From: a bacterium
GTDB taxonomy: Bacteria; Planctomycetota; UBA1135; UBA2386
NCBI GenBank assembly: GCA_024743115.1
Contig: JANSXC010000010.1
Coordinates: forward strand, 184,951 to 248,950
Length of the DNA stretch: 64,000 nucleotides
Direction: 5' to 3'
Under the pieces are notes generated by a model. It saw only the letters and a list, made by a program, of their open reading frames with translations, did not search any database and was not told where the DNA came from. The translations under genes and the position numbers were made by a program. Positions within the stretch are counted from its first letter, which is position 1, and each line of letters opens with the position of its first letter. Shown in pieces: positions 1 to 7,732 of this stretch.

Positions 1-5
1 TTTCC

Positions 6-1625
6 TCAGCGGTGCTTGGGTTCGACGAGGTTGCCCTTGTGCTCCGGCCGATCGAGGATCTCGTCGATGACCTTGTCCACGGCCGCGGCCTCCGCGGTCT
101 TGCCGTCCGCTTTGGCGGCGTGCGTCAGTTCACGCGCCTCGGGAATCAGCTCCATGTAGAAGCGCTCGGCGACCTCGTACATCCCGTGCCAGTGCGTGTA
201 GTCGGGCGCCATCATGGAGGCGCCGTGACGGGCGCGGCGACCTTCGTGGTGCCACAGGTAGAACCACGTCCACTCGATCTTCTCGTCGAACTGTCGCTTG
301 GTGAGCAGGCCGTTCGACTGCAGCGCACCGATGATGGCCTTGCCGGGCTTCGCGAACTTCTCGTTGTAAAGCTCGATGAGGTCGTCGTACTGCTTGTAGA
401 AGCTGTTGACGTAGTCGCCCGTGTGGCAGTTCTTGCAGACCTGCTGCATGCGCGTGCGCTTGTCCTGCCACGAGTCGGCGATGAGCGCCTGGCGCTTGGC
501 CGGATCGGTCTCCTTGATGACCTTGTGGTTGGCGTCCGTGTCGAGCACGAGGCTGACCGGCGGTCGATTGGTCCAGCTGATGCGCTCGCCGACGTCGTGC
601 GTGATGCGGCCACCGTTCTTGCTGTGGCCGGACATGTGGCACGTGGCGCACGTCGGTGCGGCCGTGTAGTCCTGACCGAGGATCCACGACTCACCGTCGA
701 GGTTCATCCGATCCTTGAGGTCGCGGTAGGCGACGCCGTGCTTGGATTCCTCGTAGATCTCCTTCTGCGGGTGGTCCGGACCGAGGTGGCACTTGCCACA
801 GTTCTCGGGCTGGCGGGCACGGCGCGGTGAGAAGTCGTGACGGCTGTGGCACGCCGAGCAACTGCCGCGCGAACCGTCGAGATTGATGCGGCCGATGCCG
901 GTGTTGGGCCAGGTGCTAGGATCGAGCATCGGCTTGCCGTTCTCGTTCTTCTTGATCTTTCCGACGGCGGCGAGGTTGGTCGGCTTGCCGTTGTCGTCCG
1001 GCTGCAGCTCTTCGAACGTGATCGTCGACCCGTCGGTGGCCAGTAGGGCGATCTTGCTGCCGTGACACTGCATGCAACCCAGCACCGCGCTGGCCTGGCC
1101 GTTCACGTCGCCCATCCCGGAACGGCCCGGCGTCGGGCCGTGCGGGTTGAACGAGAAACGTTCGGCGCCTTCTTTGGTGTCGTCGCGCTTACCCTCGACC
1201 TTCTCGGCGAGGAAGTTGTCGAGCGACGCGAGGATGTTGCCGCCGCGCGCGTGGTGACTGCGCGTGAACTCTTCGTACACCTGGGTGTGGCAGCGGCCGC
1301 AATCCTTGGGTGTGACGACGGCAGCGATCAGCGCCCCTTCGTGCAGGAACGCGTCGGCGTCGCCCTCGTTGGCCATGTGACATTCGACACAGCCGACGCC
1401 CTTGTGGGCGTGGGTGCTGTACATCCACTGGTCCACGATGCCCGGGTTGCCCTGGGAGTGACACTCGACGCAGCGCTGGCTCGATGCTGGGACGGCAACG
1501 GGAGCGTCGCGACCGGCGGTCTCGTGTTCCTTGCGCAGGACCTCCATGCGCTGCACGTAGATCAGTGAGCCGAGAAACATCAGCCCGAGGACGGCGATGA
1601 CGAACTTCTTGAAACCTAGAGACAT
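6..1625 (-). CDS. Octaheme c-type cytochrome, hydroxylamine oxidoreductase (HAO) family
   Basis: 539 aa with exactly eight CxxCH heme motifs at residues 52, 79, 109, 184, 256, 276, 326 and 397, the number and rough spacing of the HAO/octaheme nitrite reductase family. Residues 6-24 form one hydrophobic helix with no clear signal-peptidase site, so the protein is probably membrane-anchored with its hemes in the periplasm. The conserved C-terminal region carries DYTHWHGMYE (475-484). Family members oxidise hydroxylamine or hydrazine, or run in reverse to reduce nitrite; the direction depends on a tyrosine cross-linked to the catalytic heme, which I cannot assign without an alignment. It is last in the operon, 22 bases after cytochrome b and downstream of a Rieske protein, so it probably exchanges electrons with that complex. 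The family call is firm; the substrate is not known. Confidence 0.9.
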   Translation of the reverse strand: MSLGFKKFVIAVLGLMFLGSLIYVQRMEVLRKEHETAGRDAPVAVPASSQRCVECHSQGNPGIVDQWMYSTHAHKGVGCVECHMANEGDADAFLHEGALIAAVVTPKDCGRCHTQVYEEFTRSHHARGGNILASLDNFLAEKVEGKRDDTKEGAERFSFNPHGPTPGRSGMGDVNGQASAVLGCMQCHGSKIALLATDGSTITFEELQPDDNGKPTNLAAVGKIKKNENGKPMLDPSTWPNTGIGRINLDGSRGSCSACHSRHDFSPRRARQPENCGKCHLGPDHPQKEIYEESKHGVAYRDLKDRMNLDGESWILGQDYTAAPTCATCHMSGHSKNGGRITHDVGERISWTNRPPVSLVLDTDANHKVIKETDPAKRQALIADSWQDKRTRMQQVCKNCHTGDYVNSFYKQYDDLIELYNEKFAKPGKAIIGALQSNGLLTKRQFDEKIEWTWFYLWHHEGRRARHGASMMAPDYTHWHGMYEVAERFYMELIPEARELTHAAKADGKTAEAAAVDKVIDEILDRPEHKGNLVEPKHR

Positions 1626-1647
1626 GATCAGGGGAGCGAAAAGAGGA

Positions 1648-2697
1648 CTAGTGAGCGACGGCGCCTTCCCACACCGTGAGCGCGAGGATGGCCAGGACGG
1701 CGAGGATGCCGACCCAGACGCTGAACTCGGATCCCGGCCAGCGCTTGCGAATCCAGCCGTCGATGAACGGCCAGACGAACATCAGGAACACGACCAGGCC
1801 CATGGTCAGCACGGCCACGGTGATCGAGAACAACTTGAGCCAGCGGAAGCTGACGTAGAAGAACCACTCGGGCTTGATGACCTCGGGGGTCACGTTGGGG
1901 TTGGCGACTTCTCCCATCGTCGCGGGCAGCGCGGTCGCGAGGACGCTGAGGATGATCATCAGCACCAGACCCATGATCACTTCCGTCGCGACGTGGTCCG
2001 GGAAGAAGTTGAAGAAGCGCGGAGCGTCCGGCTTCTCGTTTCCGAACTTCATCTCGGAGATGCCCTGCACGCGGATGAACGTGATGTGCACGAACAGCAG
2101 CAGGATCATGACGACCGGCAGCACGGCGGCGTGCAACACGAAGAAGCGCGACAGCGTGTTCTGGTTGTAGCCGTCACCGCCGAGCAGCATCTCCTTCATG
2201 AAGCCGCCGACGAGTGGCACCTGATCCGTGATCTCGGCACCGACCTTCGCGCCCCAGAAGCTGAGCTGTTCGAACACGAGGCAGTAGCCCGTGAAGCCGA
2301 CGACCAGCGTGCACATCAGGAGGCACATGCCGATCATCCAGTTCATCTCACGCGGTTTGCGGTAGGCGCCCGTGAAGTACACGCGCATCTGATGCAGGAT
2401 CACGCTCGCGACCATCAGCGTGGCGCCCCACTTGTGAAGGCCGCGGAGATACCAACCGAACGACACGTCGTCGGTGATGTGGCGGACCGACTCGTAGGCG
2501 CGGGCCGGCGACGCTTCGTAGTAGAACGCCAGCAGGATGCCCGTGACGATCTGTACGATGAACAGGTAGGCCGGTGTGCCGCCGAGGCAGAACCACCAGT
2601 GTTTGAGGTGGTTCGGAACCGGCTCGTTGGTCAGTTCGCGGAGTTGGTCGCCGCTGATCGGCAGCCGTTCGTGGAACCACTTGCTGATGGCGGTCAT
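1648..2697 (-). CDS. Cytochrome b, b6-type with heme ci cysteine (Rieske/cyt b complex)
   Basis: 349 aa integral membrane quinol-oxidising subunit, with cytochrome b6-like and subunit IV-like parts fused. Heme b ligands are His88/His102 and His189/His204. The second pair has 14 residues between the histidines, the spacing of b6 rather than mitochondrial cytochrome b. Cys37, in FCLGG, sits where chloroplast b6 has the cysteine that binds the extra heme ci (b6 has YCLGG in the same context). A PEW motif (277-279, in KPEWFFY) marks the Qo site. It shares a 4-base ATGA overlap with the upstream Rieske gene and is followed after 22 bases by the octaheme cytochrome. Function as quinol dehydrogenase is firm; the electron acceptor is inferred from gene order. 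Confidence 0.95.
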   Translation of the reverse strand: MTAISKWFHERLPISGDQLRELTNEPVPNHLKHWWFCLGGTPAYLFIVQIVTGILLAFYYEASPARAYESVRHITDDVSFGWYLRGLHKWGATLMVASVILHQMRVYFTGAYRKPREMNWMIGMCLLMCTLVVGFTGYCLVFEQLSFWGAKVGAEITDQVPLVGGFMKEMLLGGDGYNQNTLSRFFVLHAAVLPVVMILLLFVHITFIRVQGISEMKFGNEKPDAPRFFNFFPDHVATEVIMGLVLMIILSVLATALPATMGEVANPNVTPEVIKPEWFFYVSFRWLKLFSITVAVLTMGLVVFLMFVWPFIDGWIRKRWPGSEFSVWVGILAVLAILALTVWEGAVAH

Positions 2698-3383
2698 GCC
2701 GGGCGTCCCTCACGTTCGTGGTTCGGGTCACTCGGTTGCTCGGCGCGCGGCGCGAGGCACGGATCGTGGCCGGCGCCACGCGGGCAGCAGCCCGAGTCCG
2801 CGAGCTGTTCGAGCTGGGGCTCGTGACCGGCATCGGCCGCGCCGACCTTCAGGGCGTCGAGTGGGACCTCGATGTAGAGCAGGCCGGCATCGACGCGCAG
2901 GTTGAACTCGCCGAGTGTCTGGCCGGCGTCGCCGGGTGGGCCACCCGTGCCTTTGCCGTCCGCGTCGAACACGCCGTTGTGGCACGGGCAGAAGTAGCGG
3001 TTGTTCTGCGGCTCCCAGTGCACCTGGCAACCGAGATGCGGGCAAACGCTGCTCAGGGCCTTGAAGTCACTCGCGTCGCCCTTCTCGCCGCGGCGCGTCA
3101 CGTTGACCGTGGCGCCGGCGGGCGTGCGGTAGCGCAGGGTGTCCCCGACGGCGAACTCCTTGACTGGCCGAACGAGCATCCAGCCCTTGCGGCTCTCGCC
3201 CTGCGGCTTGAGAAACTGGAAACCGATGTAGCCGAGCATGCCGTAGCCGGCCGCGATCCCGCCGACGGCCGCGAGGCTGCCGAGCGTGAAGCCGCGCCGA
3301 TCGGCGTCGTCCTGGGCGGGATCACCGCCCGGACCGGCCGGGCCCGAGTCGGTCGAGAGGGGAGCGGAATGGTCTTCGGTCAT
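2694..3383 (-). CDS. Rieske [2Fe-2S] protein of a bc-type complex
   Basis: 229 aa. The N terminus has a twin-arginine-like DRRGFTLGSL followed by one hydrophobic helix (about residues 33-58), the usual Tat-exported, membrane-anchored arrangement. The cluster boxes are CPHLGC (114-119) and CPCHNG (132-137), giving ligands Cys114, His116, Cys132 and His135 and the disulfide pair Cys119/Cys134. It passes electrons from quinol at cytochrome b to a c-type heme partner. No cytochrome c1 or f gene is visible; the only c-type heme gene in the operon is the octaheme cytochrome. The C-terminal ~50 residues extend beyond the usual fold and contain three further cysteines (199, 200, 209). First gene of the three-gene run; the start at 3383 gives the Tat motif in register. 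Confidence 0.93.
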   Translation of the reverse strand: MTEDHSAPLSTDSGPAGPGGDPAQDDADRRGFTLGSLAAVGGIAAGYGMLGYIGFQFLKPQGESRKGWMLVRPVKEFAVGDTLRYRTPAGATVNVTRRGEKGDASDFKALSSVCPHLGCQVHWEPQNNRYFCPCHNGVFDADGKGTGGPPGDAGQTLGEFNLRVDAGLLYIEVPLDALKVGAADAGHEPQLEQLADSGCCPRGAGHDPCLAPRAEQPSDPNHEREGRPA

Positions 3384-3405
3384 GGTCCGGGTCTCGCGGG
3401 TGTGG

Positions 3406-3423
3406 GTGACGTTTGAGTGACGT
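3406..3423 (-). promoter_or_regulatory. Direct repeat GTGACGT x2, possible response-regulator site
   Basis: Two perfect copies of GTGACGT (3406-3412 and 3417-3423) sit 11 bases apart, one helical turn, 23-40 bases upstream of the Rieske start. Seven-base direct repeats with an 11-base period are the typical layout of OmpR/PhoB-type response regulator sites. The position would suit control of the respiratory operon. The repeat is seen; the function is inference. Confidence 0.3.
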
Positions 3424-3540
3424 GATTGGCTGAAGCCCTGCCTGGGCTCGGAGTCGGGAGGCGGGGCTCGGAGGTTGGCCTTCCTCGGCCGCGCTCGTTC
3501 GTGGGCCGTCGCCGAGGTGCGGCGAGCCGGCCCTTCGTGA

Positions 3541-4977
3541 TCAGAAGACCGCGGCCGCGCCGAGGTAGAAGAAGCTCTGGTTGGAGTCGGGGCCCGTGTT
3601 GCTGATGCCGTCTCCGGCGATCAGGTAGCTGTAGCCGCCGTACGCCGACACGTGCCCGTTGAACTTGTGGTTCACCAGGATGTCGATCTCCTGGCCGAGA
3701 TCACTGCTACCCACTGCGCCCGTGCGCGCGCGACCGCCGCCGACCGTGTAGAAGCCGTCGTTCGTCTCCAGTGCACTGAACGAGTGCGCGACGATCTGCA
3801 GCCTGGTCGCCTTCGCCAGCTCGAGCGCTGCGCCGATGTTGACCGCGAAGATGTTCTGGCGGCCGAACGCATCGGCAAGACCGAGGTAGGCGTGGCCGAG
3901 CGGGAACAGCTGATGGAACGTGCCGACGTCGCCGCCCGCACTGGAGTCGCCGCTCGCGGCGTCGACGCCCAGGAAAAAGCGCGGTGAGAACTTCATCTCC
4001 TTCGGCGTGTAGCCGACGACGCCGGTCACCGAGTAGGCCGATACGTCGGCGCTGCCGACTTCGCCGAACTGGTAGGCGCCCTCGAACTCGGCGTCGACCT
4101 TGCCGCCGGCGATCTCGCCGAGACCGCCCCACGTGCGCATCCCGAGCGTGTGGCGCCGTTCGTTACCCGTGGTGCCGTTGATGTTGACGTTCGGCCGCGT
4201 GTTGCCGAGCAGGAAGAAGTCGTAGCCACGGCCGCCGTCGACCGGCTTCTTCGTCGCGTAGACCCCGTAGAACTCGAGGTCGTCGTTCGAGTCGTTGAAG
4301 CTGCGCTTCTGAATCGGCACGAAGTAACTCAGGAAGCCGTTGATCTCCCACGCGCCGGTCTTGAACAGCGCCGAGATGCCGTCCCATGTGCGCAGGGTGT
4401 TGGCCCACGGCAGCGGACTCACGAAGCGCTGCTTGCCGAACAGGAACGCCTGGCGGCCGAGCCGCACGCGCAGCGAGCTGTCCCGTTCGTCGTTGCCCGG
4501 GACCACGTACCAATCTGCGAAGGCCTGGTAGACCGCGGCCGTATCGAGGTCGAGACCACGGCGGCGACCTGGTAGTTGATCACGGCCGAGTACCTGGGCG
4601 GTCTTGAGCTCGAGCCAGAACCGCAGGTCCTTACCGACATGAAGATCGGAGTGGACGATCGCACGCGTGAGCAGGAACTCGTCCGAGTTGCCGGGCGTCG
4701 TCGCGCCGAAACCGAAGCCGTCCCACGCTTCGAGTCGGGCGTCGGCCCGGCCACCGAAACCGACCCAGACGTCACCGTCATCGCTGAGGTCGATGCGCTT
4801 CAGGCGATCGAAGATGCTGGCGTCCTCGCTGGCCTTGAAGTTGGACCAGTCCTCGTTCTGACGAATGAACTGGAGCTTCGGGCGTTGGGAACCGTTCGAG
4901 TCCTGGGCGAACAGCGTCGTCGCCGAGGCGAGAAGAACGCACGAGATTGCGAGCGTGCAGCGCATGGTCATTCGCAT
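3541..4977 (-). CDS. Outer-membrane beta-barrel porin, alginate-export-like family
   Basis: 478 aa with a signal peptide (about residues 1-24, ending LFA before QDS). The mature protein has alternating aromatic/polar strands throughout and ends in a C-terminal phenylalanine, the usual outer-membrane barrel signature. The text resembles the alginate-export porin family (strands such as RLGRQAFLFGKQRF and WDGISALF). It probably carries small solutes or anions across the outer membrane. It lies 157 bases upstream of the Rieske/cytochrome b/octaheme genes on the same strand, so it may supply the substrate or share regulation, but the gap leaves room for a separate promoter. The family call is moderate; the substrate is unknown. 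Confidence 0.75.
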   Translation of the reverse strand: MRMTMRCTLAISCVLLASATTLFAQDSNGSQRPKLQFIRQNEDWSNFKASEDASIFDRLKRIDLSDDGDVWVGFGGRADARLEAWDGFGFGATTPGNSDEFLLTRAIVHSDLHVGKDLRFWLELKTAQVLGRDQLPGRRRGLDLDTAAVYQAFADWYVVPGNDERDSSLRVRLGRQAFLFGKQRFVSPLPWANTLRTWDGISALFKTGAWEINGFLSYFVPIQKRSFNDSNDDLEFYGVYATKKPVDGGRGYDFFLLGNTRPNVNINGTTGNERRHTLGMRTWGGLGEIAGGKVDAEFEGAYQFGEVGSADVSAYSVTGVVGYTPKEMKFSPRFFLGVDAASGDSSAGGDVGTFHQLFPLGHAYLGLADAFGRQNIFAVNIGAALELAKATRLQIVAHSFSALETNDGFYTVGGGRARTGAVGSSDLGQEIDILVNHKFNGHVSAYGGYSYLIAGDGISNTGPDSNQSFFYLGAAAVF

Positions 4978-5047
4978 GGGTGGCGGGCCTCGGAAGCCGC
5001 GGATTGGAGACCGGGCTCGGTTCCCCGTCGGTCCAGGCCCTGGTCAC

Positions 5048-5073
5048 GTGAAAGACCTGTGTACCGCTTTCAC
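5048..5073. promoter_or_regulatory. Inverted repeat GTGAAAG-N12-CTTTCAC upstream of porin gene
   Basis: Perfect 7-base arms at 5048-5054 and 5067-5073, about 70-95 bases upstream of the porin start, in a 278-base gap without a convincing gene (4978-5255). A smaller palindrome, TCACGTGA (5044-5051), overlaps the left arm. It could be an operator for the porin/respiratory genes or a hairpin; nothing identifies the binding protein. Confidence 0.3.
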
Positions 5074-5255
5074 CGCGGTGGAATCTGCGGGGTGCTGTGC
5101 GCACGCGCGGATGGGGACAGGTGCGTAGCGTGATCCCCCTGAGGTCGCAGTGCCGGGAGCCCCGCGCGGTCGGCCTGATCGGACCTTGCCGAACTGGCGG
5201 GTGGCTGTCGGGTGCCCCGGGCCGGGGCCTGCGCAATGCCGAATCCGTTACTCGG

Positions 5256-7058
5256 TCAGCGGATGCGCACTGCGGTCGGCGCCGACGCCTGCCAGGTGCG
5301 CAGCGTCGGGTCGAGTGCGACCGTAACACTCTGTATGTCGACGCCTATTGGTAGCCCGTATGCGACCAGATCGTGGCGGCCCAGGTAGTCGTAGCGGCCG
5401 ACGAACGCCGGATGCCCGCTGGCGGCCTGGGAGAGCAGGTCCGGCATGGTTGGATCGAGGCCGAAGAACCAGCCGTCAGGGAACGCGCCGCGTGTGACCG
5501 TCCACGCTGTGAAGCTCGTATCGCCCGGAGTACCGCGACGTCGCTGCACCCGCAGTTCGCCGGGTTGGAGTCCCGGCCGCAGTTCGAGGGTGAGTGCGTC
5601 GGGCACCTCGGCATGGAACGTGTCGACGCGCGTGCCGCGCATGAACGAGTTCGTCGCGAAGTACTCGTGGTAGCCGATTCCGAACTCGCCGTTGGCGAAT
5701 GTGTTGTCCGTCGTGTCCAGCAACTGCACGCCGTCCAGCCAGAACCGGAGCCGGTTTCCTGTTGCCGCGATGCGGAATCGGCGCCAGCGCGTGCCGGGCA
5801 GGTATTGCGGTGCCGGCAGCAGGTCCGTGAGCGTGCCGCCATGGGCCCGCAGACATTGGACCCGGCCGTTGCTCGAGTCCCAGGTCAGGGCGTAACACGC
5901 CCCGGCCTGGGACAGCGTGCCCTCGAACGCGCCGTTGGCCTGGTCGCGCGCGAAGACACCGATGCGCTCGAATCCGTTGCTCGCGAGCCCCGGCCGATAT
6001 TCGCAAAGCAGGTCGGCTTGGATCTCGACGTCGCCCGCCAAGGCGCCGGACAACCGCAGGGTGTCCGTTCCACCGGCCGGGTCCATGATCCGCAGGACAG
6101 TCTGGTCGCCGCTGGGAGCGGGGGGATTGGCGGTAACACTGATCGGATTCGTGAACTTGCGGCGCCAGCCCGTTCGTTCGGGTCCGCTCGCGGGAAAACG
6201 GTCGTGGATCGGGAACGATTCGGCCGTGCCCGCGGGATAACGCCAGCTCGTGAATGCCCCTTCGTCACTGAGCAAAACGTGCAGTTGCGGATCCGCGAGG
6301 ACGGCATCGACGGTCGTGCGCACGCCGTCGATCTCCATCATGCGAGCGACGAGGCGGGTGCCGTGACTGTAGTCGACGTAGCTCGTGCCGTGCACCTTCG
6401 ACAATGGCTGGATCGCCGCACCGTTCTGGTAGTGCCAGCCATAGATGCACACGCGGCTGGGCCAATTGGCAATCAGGTGGGAAGCGACCACGTCCTTCTT
6501 GATGCCTGCGACGAGCAAGGACAGCGGCTGATTGCCGCGCTGGGATTCGATCTGCAAGTGATGCTGATGAAACAGCGCCACCGACGTGATGTTGTAAGAC
6601 GACGGGCTGTAAGGGAACGGTGCCAGCTTGACCGGCGCGTGCTGCCATATCGCATCGACCATCTTGCGGGTCGGCAGTACGCAGTCGAGACGTTCGGCGA
6701 TCTGTTCCGCGAGCCGTGGGGTGATCGGCAGGCGGAACCAGTCGCCGTCGCTGCCGATTCCGAAGTAGTCACGCGTGCACCAGAACGTCGCCGTCCGGAG
6801 TGTGCCTTGCACGATGGCCTGAGTCGTCACCGGCACGAGTTCGCGCAGCAGTTCGGGCACGTTGCCGGCTGCGACTTCGTGCCAGATCAGACCCTCGCGT
6901 TCGGATACCGACTTGCCGATCAGGTGCGGCAACAGTTGCGAGCCGTCCACGGCCTGGATCGAGCGCGGCGGCAGGACGAGCGCGGGTGGGTACTGCCCCG
7001 GCGCGGCCACGCACGCCGTCAGAGTGAAGAGCCCGAGCAGTGCACGCATCCCGGGCAT
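5256..7058 (-). CDS. Lipoprotein of unknown function with LamG/DUF1080-like middle region
   Basis: 600 aa. The N terminus is a lipoprotein signal (FTLTAC, Cys16). Residues ~40-290 form a region I take to be a conserved bacterial domain of unknown function (for example RDYFGIGSDGDWFRLP and LPTRKMVDAIW), with several histidines (SVALFHQHHLQ). Residues ~330-490 look like a concanavalin/LamG or DUF1080-type beta-sandwich (RFWLDGVQLLDTTDNTF, GIGYHEYF), which usually binds sugars. An enzyme acting on a surface polymer is possible but unproven. M4 (7049) is an alternative start. It stands alone between the porin and a HAD-family gene. Confidence 0.75.
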   Translation of the reverse strand: MPGMRALLGLFTLTACVAAPGQYPPALVLPPRSIQAVDGSQLLPHLIGKSVSEREGLIWHEVAAGNVPELLRELVPVTTQAIVQGTLRTATFWCTRDYFGIGSDGDWFRLPITPRLAEQIAERLDCVLPTRKMVDAIWQHAPVKLAPFPYSPSSYNITSVALFHQHHLQIESQRGNQPLSLLVAGIKKDVVASHLIANWPSRVCIYGWHYQNGAAIQPLSKVHGTSYVDYSHGTRLVARMMEIDGVRTTVDAVLADPQLHVLLSDEGAFTSWRYPAGTAESFPIHDRFPASGPERTGWRRKFTNPISVTANPPAPSGDQTVLRIMDPAGGTDTLRLSGALAGDVEIQADLLCEYRPGLASNGFERIGVFARDQANGAFEGTLSQAGACYALTWDSSNGRVQCLRAHGGTLTDLLPAPQYLPGTRWRRFRIAATGNRLRFWLDGVQLLDTTDNTFANGEFGIGYHEYFATNSFMRGTRVDTFHAEVPDALTLELRPGLQPGELRVQRRRGTPGDTSFTAWTVTRGAFPDGWFFGLDPTMPDLLSQAASGHPAFVGRYDYLGRHDLVAYGLPIGVDIQSVTVALDPTLRTWQASAPTAVRIR

Positions 7059-7076
7059 CGTAAGCCTCGCCGGCGG

Positions 7077-7685
7077 TTAAGTGTGCGGATCCGCAGCGAA
7101 AGCCGTCACCGCGGCTCGGAGATCAGGGAGGCCATGCTGACCACCGAATGTGTGACCGGCGCCACCGGCCGCCTGCCAGGCTGCGACGTTGTCGGCGAGG
7201 TTGTCGATCAGCATGCCGTCACTCGGTCCCGCTTCGGGGTCCAGCCGCGACAGAGCGGTGCGGCACATCTGGACCTTGTCGAGAGAGCGTTCTTCCCAGG
7301 AAGTCACCACCACTTCGAAGTCGCGTTCGAGTCGGAAGTGCGGGGCCAGAACCTGCGAGAACAGGTCGGGGTTGATCGTCACGATGGCCTGGCGGAGTTC
7401 GGTCGATTGCGCGAGGTCGAGCACACCCATGAAGAATCGCACGTGGCGGCAGCAATCCTGCATGTGCGTGAGTGCCGCGGCGGGCGACATGGTGGTAACG
7501 CCCGCCATGCGATCTGCAATGTCGGCCGCCGTGACATCGCCCCGGAACCAGGAGTCGGCGAGCTCGCCCCGGACGGTGTCGCGCCAGCACGCGGTCCACT
7601 CCGGGACATCATCCGGGGCCGCGAGCATCCACTCCTGGTCGACGAGCGTGTCGCCGAAATCCCAGAGCAGGAATCTTGAACTCAT
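7077..7685 (-). CDS. HAD-superfamily hydrolase
   Basis: 202 aa, cytoplasmic. Motif I is DFGDTLVD (residues 9-16), with the nucleophile Asp followed by Gly at the usual second-Asp position, as in the DFGG subgroup of HAD phosphatases. The Thr of VTIN (about 103) suits motif II, the Lys of SLDK (about 138) motif III, and IDNLADN (about 165) motif IV. The region between motifs I and II is mainly helical, as in a C1 cap. A small phosphorylated metabolite is the likely substrate class, but nothing points to which. It ends 18 bases before the upstream end of the 5256-7058 gene on the same strand. Confidence 0.8.
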   Translation of the reverse strand: MSSRFLLWDFGDTLVDQEWMLAAPDDVPEWTACWRDTVRGELADSWFRGDVTAADIADRMAGVTTMSPAAALTHMQDCCRHVRFFMGVLDLAQSTELRQAIVTINPDLFSQVLAPHFRLERDFEVVVTSWEERSLDKVQMCRTALSRLDPEAGPSDGMLIDNLADNVAAWQAAGGAGHTFGGQHGLPDLRAAVTAFAADPHT

Positions 7686-7732
7686 ACAGAAGCTTCGAAG
7701 CAGAGGCGGCCGGACCGGAGGTGGGCGTCAGA

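Noticed and set aside
6..1625. Calling this a true ammonia-oxidation or anammox gene cluster
   Set aside because: No ammonia monooxygenase, hydrazine synthase or partner cytochromes are visible and the catalytic tyrosine is not verified.
1597..2826. A 409-codon plus-strand frame rich in His, Glu and Asp
   Set aside because: It is the mirror of the cytochrome b gene; the composition is what hydrophobic codons give on the other strand.
5373..7679. A 768-codon open frame on the plus strand
   Set aside because: It is antisense to two good minus-strand genes, has biased shadow composition and no recognisable domain; long antisense frames are expected in GC-rich DNA.
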